Shown here one piece after another: positions 28,753-39,800 of a stretch of DNA of 64,000 nucleotides (position 1 is the stretch's first letter; the number at the start of each line of letters is the position of its first letter). The DNA is from Octadecabacter sp. Lineage in GTDB: Bacteria > Pseudomonadota > Alphaproteobacteria > Rhodobacterales > Rhodobacteraceae. The stretch covers positions 186,001 through 250,000 of the forward strand of contig JAPKAD010000001.1 of the NCBI GenBank assembly GCA_028825445.1. The letters are read 5' to 3'. Below the pieces are notes generated by a model. The model was not told the DNA's origin and searched no databases. It was given only the letters and a program-made list of their open reading frames with translations. A program made the position numbers and the translations under genes.

Positions 28753-30270
28753 GTGATAGCACATGTAGGATCCCAAGTGACAAATAATTCAGTCACAACT
28801 CCACGCGCCATTGCCGCTGCGCCTAATATCGAACCGCGCCAGACAAAGTTAGTGTGCCTTATGGTAGGCCTAGCCCTGTCTTTGGTCACAGTCGTTGGGG
28901 CTGAGGCCCAAAACCGTCCTGGGTCATTTGCGGATTTGGCCGAAGTGATCAGCCCTGCTGTGGTTAACATCACCACTAGTACGATGATAGCGGGCCGTAC
29001 GGGACCTCAAGGGATTGTTCCAGAAGGCTCGCCGTTTGAGGACTTCTTTGAAGAGTTTGGCGAAAACGGTCAACGCCGGTCATCAGCGCTTGGATCAGGA
29101 TTTGTAATTTCTGCCGATGGCTACATCGTGACTAACAACCACGTCATTGAAGATGCTGACGCAATTGAAATTGAGTTTTTTCCAGGTGACGATCAACCTT
29201 CAAAATTACTGCCAGCTGTCATCGTTGGCACTGATCCGAACACGGATATAGCACTTCTGAAAGTAGAATATGATACTCCTTTGAGTTTTGTAAGTTTTGG
29301 TGATAGCAGTGGCCCTGGATCCCGCGTTGGCGATTGGGTCATGGCAATGGGTAACCCATTGGGGCAGGGATTTTCAGTGTCTGCTGGTATTATTTCTGCG
29401 CGCAACCGGTCCTTGCAGGGCACCTATGACGATTACATCCAAACTGATGCGGCTATTAATCGTGGTAATTCGGGTGGGCCTTTGTTCAATATGGACGGGG
29501 ATGTGATTGGTGTTAATACAGCTATACTGTCCCCCAATGGTGGTTCAATCGGCATTGGATTTGCGATGTCGTCTGACGTTGTAATTAACGTGGTTGACCA
29601 ATTAGAGGAATTTGGTGAAACGCGACGCGGATGGTTGGGTGTGCGCATCCAGGACGTGACGGCCGACATGATTGGTGCAATTGATGGTCTAGAAAACGTG
29701 CGCGGCGCAATGGTAACGGATGTGCCTGCTGGCCCTGCAGAAAATGCAGGAATGGAAGCTGGCGATATTATTATGTTGTTTGACGGAATCGCGATAGAAG
29801 ACACCCGTGAGCTGGTGCAAATTGTTGGCAACTCTCCGGTTGGCAAAGAAGTCCCCGTTGAAATCCTTCGCAGCGGCAAGATGTTTGATCTGACTGTTGT
29901 GTTAGGACGACGTGAAACCGCAGAAGCGGCTGCATTCCCCGACGATGGTGATGCGCTGGAAGGAGGTAAACCAAATACGTCCAACATGCTTGGAATGACT
30001 CTGTCCGAAATTACCCCAGATATGGAAGAAAGTCTTGGTGTTGAAGCGGGGAGTGGACTAGTTATCGTCGAGGTTGAAGCCGTTTCAGAGGCTCAAACTA
30101 AAGGCTTAATGGCGGGCGATTTGATAACTGAGGCTGGTCAGCAAAAGATTTCAAGCATCTCCGACTTTGAAGCTCGCGTTGAAAATGCACAACAGGCTGG
30201 ACGTAAGTCCCTTCTGCTGCTGGTGCGCCGAGACGGATCTCCACGCTTTGTAGCTATCGCACTGGAATAA
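28753..30270 (+). CDS. degP: Do-family periplasmic serine endoprotease (DegP/HtrA)
   Basis: A 505-residue envelope protease. It starts at GTG 28753 with AGGA about 8 nt upstream. A hydrophobic export segment (LVCLMVGLALSLVTVVGAEAQ) is expected to be cleaved near residue 52. The trypsin-like triad is visible as TNNHVIE (His130), NTDIALLKV (Asp165) and GNSGGPLF (Ser240). Two PDZ domains follow, roughly 285-375 and 400-500 (VRGAMVTDVPAGPAENAGM; GLVIVEVEAVSEAQTKGLMAGD). It degrades or refolds misfolded periplasmic proteins. It could equally be called DegQ or MucD. The start is long relative to the signal segment, so a later start is possible. Confidence 0.93.
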   Translation: MIAHVGSQVTNNSVTTPRAIAAAPNIEPRQTKLVCLMVGLALSLVTVVGAEAQNRPGSFADLAEVISPAVVNITTSTMIAGRTGPQGIVPEGSPFEDFFEEFGENGQRRSSALGSGFVISADGYIVTNNHVIEDADAIEIEFFPGDDQPSKLLPAVIVGTDPNTDIALLKVEYDTPLSFVSFGDSSGPGSRVGDWVMAMGNPLGQGFSVSAGIISARNRSLQGTYDDYIQTDAAINRGNSGGPLFNMDGDVIGVNTAILSPNGGSIGIGFAMSSDVVINVVDQLEEFGETRRGWLGVRIQDVTADMIGAIDGLENVRGAMVTDVPAGPAENAGMEAGDIIMLFDGIAIEDTRELVQIVGNSPVGKEVPVEILRSGKMFDLTVVLGRRETAEAAAFPDDGDALEGGKPNTSNMLGMTLSEITPDMEESLGVEAGSGLVIVEVEAVSEAQTKGLMAGDLITEAGQQKISSISDFEARVENAQQAGRKSLLLLVRRDGSPRFVAIALE

Positions 30271-30291
30271 GATCAAAGAAATTTTTTGAAG

Positions 30292-30322
30292 AGGGCGAAC
30301 CTGCCGGGGGCGCCCTTTTTTG
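30292..30322 (+). terminator. Rho-independent terminator after degP
   Basis: AGGGCG and CGCCCT form a 6-bp GC stem around a 13-nt loop, followed by a run of T. It starts 21 bp after the degP stop and fits the hflKC-degP transcription direction. Confidence 0.75.
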
Positions 30323-30887
30323 TTAATAAAGTTGATAATCATAAAGAATTATTGAGTTCTCAAATTATTGAAGTTTTTTTAAACCCATCAAATAATCATC
30401 ATTGATGACATCCATTTTATAATTCGGCATTTTGATTTTAATCACGGCTTATGTTCACACTTTATGCTAAATTATTTTCTGGCACATTATTTAAAGAAAA
30501 ATGTGGCTAGCATCCATGCTGATACCCACTGAATTAGGTGGAAATTTATTTTTAAATGTGGAATAATCTATGCTGTGTTTAATTTTAAAATTATATATTT
30601 ATTATTGGAGTTTGTTGAACTTACTACGGTAGTACCGATGAATTTTTGGTGCGGTGTTAGCTAATACAGCATAATTGCTGTCTTTCGATACGATCAACGA
30701 TCATGTTCTTTTGTCTGTTAAGTTGTGCTATGAGGCTTTGATTATTTAAATAATTTTGCAGAATAATACAGTTAATCAAGGCTAGTGATGTAGCAAATCA
30801 CTGAATAAATTTCATGCTTTGAACACTGTCAGATTAGTTAGTGTAGCTGCTGTTGCCTAGGACCGGCTTTCCAGTTATTATTATTTT
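30323..30887. other. Gene-free, very AT-rich gap (565 bp)
   Basis: No frame with family-like content on either strand. It would hold the promoter of the small basic protein gene that follows. Confidence 0.4.
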
Positions 30888-31064
30888 ATGAAACATGTGC
30901 CAAAAGATACTACTGATGATGCCCTTATTCAAGAATACCTTAACAAGGGTGGTAAAGTTAGCAAAGGTAAGACGAAACCGCTTAACCCAAGTTTGGGTCT
31001 GAGCAAGAACGTTTGGAACCAGACACTTTCTAAAGAAGAAAAAGCTGCACGCGACAAGAAATAA
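30888..31064 (+). CDS. Small basic protein of unknown function (58 residues)
   Basis: Too short for the ORF track. ATG at 30888 opens 58 codons ending in TAA. The protein begins MKHVPKDTTDDALIQEYLNK, has a Lys/Gly-rich middle (GGKVSKGKTKPLNPSLGLS) and ends with a charged segment (LSKEEKAARDKK). No signal peptide or membrane segment. The AT-poor, codon-like composition in otherwise AT-rich surroundings argues that it is translated. It looks like a small conserved alphaproteobacterial protein, but I cannot assign a family. No strong ribosome-binding site is visible. Confidence 0.6.
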   Translation: MKHVPKDTTDDALIQEYLNKGGKVSKGKTKPLNPSLGLSKNVWNQTLSKEEKAARDKK

Positions 31065-31145
31065 TTATTTGTTTTTGGTTTGTTTTTTAGATTACGGCCA
31101 ATCTACTTAGTCGACAGCTTGCAATTCAGGGCATTGATGCACATT

Positions 31146-31709
31146 CTAAAATGTCTCGCGTGGTTGAGCCACCAATCCAAGAGCACGTGCAGTCTGCAAT
31201 GTTAACGTGCTTGTGTGCACATAGCCCTGTGCAGTCTGAAATCGTTCAATTGCTGATGAAGTGTATTGGTCAACAACGCCGTTGATGGCACCGTTGTAAT
31301 ACCCACGTGCGATCAAAGCGCGTTGTACTGATGCGATAAGTTGGGGGGTCATAATGGCTCTGCAGGGAATTTCAAATTCAACTTCACGACGTTCCCGCAT
31401 GATTTTTTGTCGTGTTACAGTGTGGAAAGCGGCTGGGGGGACAACGGTGCTATCGCCGCGTATAGATAAAGATTTTAACATGATTTGTTCGGTGACAGTT
31501 TCAATAATCGCAGGAGTTGTTGCACTGTCAAAACAAGCGTTTTTTGTCGGATCTACAATCAAGGGATTGGCCAGTGAGCCGATAGAAGTATCCTCAGCTT
31601 GGGTTACTTGCTCTGTGTTCGTACAGGCAGACAATATGCTTAAGCTTACCCCTAATAAAAGGGTGCGGACTGCTATGTCTGGCTTCAATTTTTTTTGAGA
31701 TAAAATCAC
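31146..31709 (-). CDS. Peptidoglycan-binding domain lipoprotein
   Basis: A 187-residue protein starting at GTG 31709 with GGAG 8 nt upstream. The N-terminus has a lipoprotein signal with lipobox LSAC, putting the lipidated Cys at residue 29. The C-terminal part, about 120-180, is a PG_binding_1-type repeat: IASVQRALIARGYYNGAING, followed by SAIERFQTAQGY. It would be anchored in the envelope and contact the cell wall. The middle region is not recognised. Confidence 0.85.
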   Translation of the reverse strand: MILSQKKLKPDIAVRTLLLGVSLSILSACTNTEQVTQAEDTSIGSLANPLIVDPTKNACFDSATTPAIIETVTEQIMLKSLSIRGDSTVVPPAAFHTVTRQKIMRERREVEFEIPCRAIMTPQLIASVQRALIARGYYNGAINGVVDQYTSSAIERFQTAQGYVHTSTLTLQTARALGLVAQPRETF

Positions 31710-31911
31710 CTACTCATCTCCATAATCTGATGGCCCATGCTATATTACAGTATACCTAACGTATGCGCACAGACAAAGCCTACATCGGAGGAGCTGGTTA
31801 AAAAGTAGGCCAAGAATGTTGTTTGCGTGCCATGTTTGATACATTTTGAGTTGCAACAGGGGTGGCAGGGCTGTGCTGTGCGCCCTATCTAATAGTTAAT
31901 CGTTTCATTGA

Positions 31912-32250
<339 letters not shown>

Positions 32251-33021
32251 ATTGATCCTGCAATGAGCATTAGATCTGGCTTCATGGCTGTTACAGGGCT
32301 TTGCACGTGGTGTGTTGTGCGCACTGTAATGAGGAGTACCAGGAGCTTCTTTGGCCTTTGAGTTTGCAAAATCTGGATTTTAAATTGTGTTCGATGAATA
32401 TCAGCATTGTGACTCGTGCGCCTATATCGATTGATCGGCATTTGAGAGTGTCAGGCGTAAGTCAAATGATGCGCTGACATCTAGTGTAAATGAGGCCAGA
32501 GCTTGATTTGTACTTTGGGACACTGTTGTGAGGTTTGGTGAAGTAACTTGTGATGGCCAGTTTGAGGTCGTAGCTAGCTTGATAAGCTTTATGTTAGAGA
32601 AATTTGGACCTACTATTCTATCAAAGTCTTGAGCACAAAAATGCTATTCATCTGCCAGATACGTCGTTGGTTGCCCCTATCTGGTTCGGGAAATTTTAAT
32701 CAGATGGTCATATTCCATTGGCTTTCGTGACTCGTCTGCACCAGTCAAAAGCTCTTTGGGTATTTTCACGAAAGGGGACATATTGGTTATGAGTACAGAA
32801 AATAGTGGGTTGACCAATTATCGTATTGGGGAAGTTTTTATTTCAAGAGGTGTGCGTGATTGCTGCACAAGATTGAAAATGGTTAGTACAAATGGCGAAT
32901 TGTCTATTCTGATGGATTGTCGGTTCCTAATTGTGCAGTCTTTGTGTTTGCTCACGTTCGAGCGGCTTGCATCAGTTTTAGAAGATTCAGGCGGCGATTT
33001 TGTGCAGATGTAAAGTTGGGC
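32251..33021. other. Gene-poor stretch of about 770 bp, probably containing decayed sequence
   Basis: Between the ferredoxin gene and cobS there is no recognisable gene. The plus-strand ORF 32756-33013 (85 codons, possible inner ATG at 32790 with AAAGGGG upstream) has no family-like text. The open stretch CNEEYQELLWPLSLQNLDF at about 32320 could be a remnant. I see no cobalamin riboswitch. Confidence 0.35.
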
Positions 33022-33861
33022 TCACGAAAGTATAGCTGCTAGGGTGAGCAGCATGGTAATTTCGCAAATTTGTTGTGTTGCTCCAAGGATATCGCCGGTT
33101 TGTCCTTCGATTTTGATCTTTGCTATTGTGATACAAGCTAGGGTGGCAAGAACTGCCACAGTTAGAAGCCAAAGCCCAGTATACTGGAGCAGTATCAAGC
33201 AGGCGAAGACCGCAATACTGCACGCGACTAGGGCTGTTTTTGTATTAGGTCGCCCGACGGACTGGCTAAGGCCTTCTTTGCGTGCATGTGGCAGTTTGGC
33301 CATAACGGGAACCATAACTGCGCGGCTTAACATGGCCGTAGAAATTATAGCTGGCCAAAGTGCATTCTGGTCGATGATGAGGGTGAGAGCCTGCCAGCGA
33401 AGACCGATGCCCAACGTTAAAGCGAGTACACCGTAGACCCCGGTATGGCTGTCTTTCATAATTTTTAGTCTTTGGTTTTTATCCCATCCTCCCCACAGAC
33501 CATCTACAGTATCTGCTAATCCGTCCTCGTGCATAGCGCCAGTTATGATCACAAGTGCCGCTAGAGTGAGGCCCGAAACGAGACTGTTTGGCAGACTTAT
33601 CCATATGGCAATCTGACCAATGATGCATGCCAGTGCTCCAAGGATCAAACCTGCGAGCGGGTAGGCCCACGTTGATGTGGGACCTCGCTCAGTTGCACAG
33701 TCAACTTTGATACGCACGGGCAAACGGCTAAGCAATCCTAATGCTGCAGCGATGTCCCAAAGTTTGGTAAATTTTGATTTTTTGGTGTTATGCGCCAAGC
33801 TTTCGCTTCCTGTCTGATCATTTTCGCTCCATTGGGTAGAGACTACATGAAATGTTTGCAA
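33022..33861 (-). CDS. cobS: Adenosylcobinamide-GDP ribazoletransferase (cobalamin-5'-phosphate synthase)
   Basis: A polytopic inner-membrane enzyme that joins adenosylcobinamide-GDP to alpha-ribazole(-phosphate), the last step of cobalamin assembly. Motifs are [35 protein letters not shown] and [11 protein letters not shown]. Several hydrophobic helices follow. The track start gives 279 residues; the true start may be later, because family members begin about 15-20 residues before LLSRLPV. It is head to head with cobT with almost no space between. Confidence 0.92.
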   Translation of the reverse strand: MQTFHVVSTQWSENDQTGSESLAHNTKKSKFTKLWDIAAALGLLSRLPVRIKVDCATERGPTSTWAYPLAGLILGALACIIGQIAIWISLPNSLVSGLTLAALVIITGAMHEDGLADTVDGLWGGWDKNQRLKIMKDSHTGVYGVLALTLGIGLRWQALTLIIDQNALWPAIISTAMLSRAVMVPVMAKLPHARKEGLSQSVGRPNTKTALVACSIAVFACLILLQYTGLWLLTVAVLATLACITIAKIKIEGQTGDILGATQQICEITMLLTLAAILS

Positions 33862-33875
33862 TGAGGCCTTTTATT

Positions 33876-34886
33876 ATGACTGCACCCTTCACTACTCTAA
33901 ACGAATTCCGCGTAACACTGGAGGCTGCAAAAGGACCTGATATGGTATCTATTGTGGGGGCTAAGGATCGCAACGAACACCTAACTAAGCCGCATGGTGC
34001 TTTGGGGCGGTTGGAGGAATTGGCAATTTGGTATGCAAGTTGGCGCGATACGGATCGTCCTAGTATTGAAAAGCCACAAATTATTATTTTTGCGGGAAAC
34101 CACGGCGTTTGTGCGCAAGGTGTGTCGGCGTTTCCACCCCAAGTGACAGCGCAGATGGTGAGCAATTTTGAACACGGTGGAGCGGCAATCAACCAATTGG
34201 CCAAAACCTTTGGTGCAGTGTTAAACGTGCATGCGCTTGATCTTGATCTGCCGACACAGGATTTTACCACCGCCCCTGCAATGAGTGAGACAGAGGTCGT
34301 GGTTGCATTAATAGTAGGTTGGAATGCGGTTGACCCAAACGCGGACCTGCTAGTCACTGGTGAAATGGGCATTGGCAACACAACTTCAGCTGCAGCCGTT
34401 GCAGCGGCAGTAATTGGTGGGACTGCAGCTGAATGGACCGGGCGCGGTACGGGTGTGGATAATGATGGATTGGCGCGCAAGACCGATGTGGTGGCAAATG
34501 GCTTGGCGTTGCATGACACCTCTGATCCGTTGGAGGCGCTGCGCTGCTTAGGTGGGCGTGAGCTGGCGGCCATGGCAGGTGCAATAGCGGCCGCGCGTCA
34601 TTATCGTATTCCAGTTATTTTGGATGGGTTCATTTGCTGCGCAGCCGCGGCGACGTTGGAAAAGGCCGTTGTAGGATCGTTAGATCACACAGTTGCAGGC
34701 CATCTGAGTACTGAAAGTGCGCATGGCAAGTTACTGAATAAATTGGGTAAAACTCCAATTTTGTCACTGGGTTTGCGGCTTGGTGAAGGGTCTGGAGGAG
34801 CGTTGGCGATTGGTATTATGCAGGCCGCTATCGCATGTCATTCTGGTATGGCTACATTTGGAGAAGCGGGTGTCGAAGCAGGCTGA
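33876..34886 (+). CDS. cobT: Nicotinate-nucleotide--dimethylbenzimidazole phosphoribosyltransferase
   Basis: A 336-residue enzyme making alpha-ribazole-5'-phosphate, the lower ligand precursor for cobalamin. Motifs are [42 protein letters not shown] and [10 protein letters not shown]; the catalytic Glu is expected near the C-terminal GEGSGGALA region. The track begins at 33852, overlapping cobS. I prefer ATG 33876 ([10 protein letters not shown]), with GAGG upstream. cobS and cobT are divergent and would share a very compact promoter region. Confidence 0.92.
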   Translation: MTAPFTTLNEFRVTLEAAKGPDMVSIVGAKDRNEHLTKPHGALGRLEELAIWYASWRDTDRPSIEKPQIIIFAGNHGVCAQGVSAFPPQVTAQMVSNFEHGGAAINQLAKTFGAVLNVHALDLDLPTQDFTTAPAMSETEVVVALIVGWNAVDPNADLLVTGEMGIGNTTSAAAVAAAVIGGTAAEWTGRGTGVDNDGLARKTDVVANGLALHDTSDPLEALRCLGGRELAAMAGAIAAARHYRIPVILDGFICCAAAATLEKAVVGSLDHTVAGHLSTESAHGKLLNKLGKTPILSLGLRLGEGSGGALAIGIMQAAIACHSGMATFGEAGVEAG

Positions 34887-36794
34887 TCAGGGTTTGACGT
34901 ATGGTTTGGGCTTGGGGCTGTCGCTGCCGCGGGTTGCTTTGCGTTCTGCCTCATCCAAAGTTTCGGTCAGTGCAATTTCAAGATCGCGGTCTGCAGCTTT
35001 GGAGCGTTCGATGTAGGCCGTGTTTTTAGAGATTGGGATGTTTGGGTTCCACACTTCTGCCAGATCGCGCAACATGGCGCGGTCGTGGTGGTAGAAAGAC
35101 ATCTCTGCTTCAGAAGCTTCGTATTCTGAGAGGCCAAGGTTTTCGAGAACGTAACGTCCTGCACGCAGTGAACTGTCGAACAATTCGCGCACGATGTCAT
35201 TTGCACCTGCTGCATAAAGTTCATAGACATGTACACGATCCCGTGCCCGTGCAACAATGTGAATATCGGGGCGGTGGCTGCGAGCATATTTGACGAGGTT
35301 TACGGCAGAGTCTTTGTTATCTAATGCCACCACCAGCACAGTCGCGTCATCCAATCCGGCTGCGTGCAGAATGTCGGGTCGAGTTGGGTCGCCAAAGAAA
35401 CCTTTAAATCCGAATGTTCGCATTAATTGCACAGTTTTAAGATTATTATCAAGAACCACAGTGCTGAAACCACTGGACTGCACAAGGCGGTTGACTACCT
35501 GCCCAAACCGGCCAATTCCTGCGATTATAACTGTTCCTTTTTCATCAATTTCGTCCTCTGGATGGTCTGTGGTTTCGATGTTCATACGGTGTGACACCAC
35601 ATCATAGGCAATAAATAATAGTGGTGTAATCATCATCGATAATGCTACCACCAGCAACAAATCTGCGCCCAAGGTTGGGCCTAGGACGTCTTGTTGTAGC
35701 GAGAACGAAATCAAAACAAAGCCAAATTCACCAGCTTGCGCGAGGCCAAGAGTGAACAGCCATCGTGCACGGCCACGGATGTCGAACACTCTGGCCAGAA
35801 AATAAAGAACGCAGCCTTTGGTCACCATCACCGCGATTGTCAAGCCAACAATACGCATTGGTTTGGTGAACAGTACGTCAAAGTCGATGCCTGCACCCAC
35901 AGTGATAAAAAATAATCCGAGTAAAAGGCCTTTAAACGGCGCAAGGTCACTTTCAAGCTCATGGCGGAATTCCGAGTTTGCAAGAACCACGCCCGCAAGA
36001 AATGTTCCGAGGGCCGCGGATAGTCCGACGAGGCCCATCAACGTGGCGATGGAGACGACAATCAGTAGGGCTAAGGCGGTATACATTTCCCTCAGACGCG
36101 CGTGGTGTATGTATCTAAAGATTGGCTTAGTCAGGAATACACCAACCAAGATAACCATTATGACAGCGCTGATAGTAACAAGGGTCACACCCCATCCGGG
36201 CAGGCCGTCAACGAGGCTAAGGGAGCTGTCGGTGGAGCCTTCAACTGGGCTATGAGATATCGATCCGTCCAGTTGCACACGTACGGGTGCTAGCAGTGCC
36301 AGCAGGGGAAGTATTGCTAACATCGGGATCACCGCTATGTCTTGGGTGAGCAGCACCGAGAAGGTGTTGCGTCCGCCGTTGGTCTGCATCAGGCCCTTTT
36401 CAGATAGTGTTTGCAGCACGATAGCGGTTGAGGACAGCGCAAATATCATACCAATCGCAAGGGCGGTTTGCCAAGGTTGGCCCATCCACATGAACAGGAA
36501 AGTGATCAGAAGCGTAGTCAAGGTGATTTGTAAGCCTCCAAGTCCGATCAATCGGTGGCGCATCCCCCACAAGGCGCGGGGTTCCATTTCAAGTCCAATT
36601 AGAAAAAGCATCATCACGACGCCAAATTCAGCAATATGCTGTAATTCGGCTGCTTCCGCGCCAATCAGTGGCCCAATTGCGACACCTGCAAGCAAATACC
36701 CCAACACGGACCCAAGACCGAGGCGTGCAGCTAAAGGAACCGCAATAACAGCCGCGCCGAGGAGGATCGTGGCGAGAAGAAGGGTTTGTTCCAT
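34887..36794 (-). CDS. CPA2-family monovalent cation:proton antiporter (KefB/KefC-like)
   Basis: A 635-residue inner-membrane transporter. The N-terminal Na+/H+ exchanger domain has about 12 helices (LATILLGAAVIAVPLAARLGLGSVLGYLLAG; LTQDIAVIPMLAILP; LGTFLAGVVLANSEFRHE). From about residue 415 there is a cytoplasmic TrkA-N/RCK domain (VIIAGIGRFGQVVNRLV, then GFKGFFGDPTRPDILHAAG). This is the KefB/KefC architecture, which mediates K+/H+ exchange gated by glutathione adducts or nucleotides. It converges on cobT with no space, stop to stop. Confidence 0.92.
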   Translation of the reverse strand: MEQTLLLATILLGAAVIAVPLAARLGLGSVLGYLLAGVAIGPLIGAEAAELQHIAEFGVVMMLFLIGLEMEPRALWGMRHRLIGLGGLQITLTTLLITFLFMWMGQPWQTALAIGMIFALSSTAIVLQTLSEKGLMQTNGGRNTFSVLLTQDIAVIPMLAILPLLALLAPVRVQLDGSISHSPVEGSTDSSLSLVDGLPGWGVTLVTISAVIMVILVGVFLTKPIFRYIHHARLREMYTALALLIVVSIATLMGLVGLSAALGTFLAGVVLANSEFRHELESDLAPFKGLLLGLFFITVGAGIDFDVLFTKPMRIVGLTIAVMVTKGCVLYFLARVFDIRGRARWLFTLGLAQAGEFGFVLISFSLQQDVLGPTLGADLLLVVALSMMITPLLFIAYDVVSHRMNIETTDHPEDEIDEKGTVIIAGIGRFGQVVNRLVQSSGFSTVVLDNNLKTVQLMRTFGFKGFFGDPTRPDILHAAGLDDATVLVVALDNKDSAVNLVKYARSHRPDIHIVARARDRVHVYELYAAGANDIVRELFDSSLRAGRYVLENLGLSEYEASEAEMSFYHHDRAMLRDLAEVWNPNIPISKNTAYIERSKAADRDLEIALTETLDEAERKATRGSDSPKPKPYVKP

Positions 36795-36845
36795 AGGGTA
36801 CCATCCGCGAATGTTTAGAATTAGGGCTGCGAAACAAAAATTTGG

Positions 36846-39800
36846 TTAGCCAATAACGCGCAGGGTAATTGCGCGTCCGCGCTTGGTGTAATTAAGAGCG
36901 GTCGCGCTGATTGCGGTCACACGGCCCCCGTCAAGGTGATCCCCAACGGTTACGCGCACGTAACGCCCATTGTTCATCCGTAACAGTGCACGTCGATCAC
37001 CGGATCCACCGTAGATGCCTATCAAGTTCATCTCTTCAAGATTGATGGTGTTATGGAGTGTTGCAGCTTGTGCAACTGACCCAGCTGTTGGCCTACTTGG
37101 GGAAACTGTTTGCAGGGCAACTGTAGTTGCTGCAATATGTTTAGCGGCGTTTTCACGTGCATCGATTGCGCGTAATACGATGCGTGCCATATTGCGGGGG
37201 CGTAGATCGGGCCGGCTACTTATTTTAACTGCTTGTGTGGTTGCATTAACAATTGGGTTTGGAAGGCTGGTTGTGGTGAGCACTGAAGTGGCGAATTTAC
37301 GTGAAGTTCGTAAACCTGTTACCGCTGGTTGTGCTACGCTCACATCTAAAATGGGTTTTCGTTCTGCAAGACGTGTGCGTGGGCGAAAGGCTGAGGCTTG
37401 CGCGTCGTTCAACACGCCAAGGACAGTAATATTTTCTGTAACGGCTTGTGCTGCGGAAATTTCTGCTGCGTCTTTAATAACGGCGCTAGGACGGGGCAAA
37501 GGGCGGGGTGTGTCAGAAGTGGGGACCTGTGCTATAAAGGTTGGCACAGCAGAGATACTTTGTTTGAGGTTTTCAGTATCAATTCGTGGCGGACCGGTTC
37601 CTTGACGGTCAGGTCGGAACAATGGGAGCGACCCGGCAATATTATTTACGCTCCTGGGAGAGGTGTTTGGAACACCCATTTCAGGTGCGACGACCACTGA
37701 TGGTGTAATCGTTTTGGGTCGCACAGGTGGCAAGATAGGAGGTGATCCAGTAAGTACCAGCAGATCATCAGTGGCCAGCAGAGTGAGAGCGCTTGACGCC
37801 AGTGCAGACTCTTTTGGCGTGAAGAAGGTTGGGAGTGTTCTTGAGCGGATGGGTGGTGTGATTGTGGGGCGACCGACGATTAAGATCACGCCTACTGGGG
37901 AATCATTTATGGGATTTGCGTCTTGCGAGATGACGCCAGAAAGTTGATGTTGTGTTGTAATTTCAATCGCCAAAGTGCGGGGTCGCTTTGGAGGATTGAG
38001 TGGTGGTCGTCCGGCAATGACCAGAATACCGTCTGGTGTTAGCGCGCCCTGCGTGGTTGCTAAAACCAAACCATCAGCGTTGTAGTCAAAACTTTGGCTT
38101 GGCGGTGGGGGGAGGGTTGGAGTGGCGATTAGGGTGTCACGCGTAGCATTGATGTACGGTTTGAGTGGGCTGGACTGAATCAAATGCACAGGGTGCGACA
38201 AGACACTGTGTGTAATGGTATTAAGCTTTGTTGTGCGAGGAATTTGGGGTATGCGAGGAGCCCTTTGCCAAACGCCAATGGCGGCATACAGGCGAGCTGC
38301 TTCTTGTGGTGTCAGGATCTGTTCCCCAGTCGCTAGGCTATGAGCAACATTCTTAGGTAAAAGGTTCGTTGTGTTTCGTGTTGCAACCAGTTGTTTGTAA
38401 TAGGCAGTTTGTGGTGCTGCCGCCTCCAACGCCGAAGTTGGGGTGGGGTCATATGCTATTTGAGTTGCTGATGTTTTCAAACCGAACCAGCTGGCGAAGT
38501 TTTCCTCAGACAGCGCAGCGACCGCGGCCATTGTGAGGAGGAACAGCAGTAGTACGGCAGTCAGGACGAGCCCCAGAAAGCGTGGTTTACCACCAATGGC
38601 AGCTTTGGGTTTATTTTTTGCTTCTTTGCGTGCACTAAAAAAAGTTAGTTTAGATTTTTTGTTTTTAGTGCTGTAGCGGATATCCGTGGTGTCTGATCGT
38701 GCATTTATTTTGGTGGCGTTGGTTTTTGCATCATTCATGGCTACGCGGCGGCTGGCGAACATGCTGCTGAATGCACCTCCAACGGTTGATGCTGCACCGA
38801 ATGCAGTAGCCCCTGAACTGCGCTTTTTGTTTAGTTTTGCGCTTTGGCCATGATCATTGTCATAAGTATGACCAGGGGGTTCTATGGACTCAATATTTAA
38901 GGATGCCGCAGCGATGGCTGCATCGGGCAACAGGTTCGTTGGTGCATTACCAGTTAAGATGAAACCAACGTCACTGTTGGGCTTTTTAATTGTAATTAGC
39001 GGGGCGACAGCGCCCTTATCTGCAGTGCGATTGGGGGCCGAAAGCGAGGGCATCCGCTTGGTGCGTTTGCCTATTGGAACAAATAAATTTGGTGAAGTTG
39101 AAGTTTGTGGTGTTTGGTGGTTAAGCGTTAGTCTTGCGGGAACGATTGAACGCTTGTTGGCTTGGCGCTTGATTATTTGTGTGGGTGCAGGGCGCTCTTC
39201 GTTACGATCAGCGCGCAGTCGGGATGAGAACATCTGTGCAGCTGTGTCGTTCGCGTCCGTTGCCTCGGGTGTCAGTTTTATGTTGTTAGACGTCAGTCCT
39301 GCTCCGTTGTCTTGCATCATCCGCTGATGAGGGAAGTACTTGTCTAATGCGTCAATGTTAGCTTCGTCAAAGATAAGCGTGTCGAGCTTCAGTGTCGCAG
39401 TAAATTTATTTTCATCCGGTGTTAGTGTTAGATCGATGTCAGGCTCACTGGGGATAAAGGCATCTATGATAGTAGTTTGAGTATCAAATCCAACATCTGG
39501 CACAGGGCGTAGTTCTAGCTTGATATTAGCTTCAGGCAGTCCGTAACCGATAGCGATTTCGTTTGGCTTAATAGGAATATCAGGCTCTGCAACACTTTGC
39601 GTGGCTTCTCCGGTTATGATCACAGAATCTGTGTCGCGTTCGACAAACAACCCGTCTACGCTACCAAAAAATGCCTCTCCAACATAGGTGAATGGTTCGG
39701 GAACTGCAGCAAAACTGATAGGATCAAATCCATGTTCAGTAGAAAATTGTTTTGCTTCGGTCAGGGTTTTTTTAGCGACAGCAGCCACGTAAGTACGCCC

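Noticed and set aside
33818-34573. 251-codon minus ORF inside cobT
   Set aside because: Antisense to the intact cobT gene, composed of Pro/Ala/Ser-rich shadow sequence.
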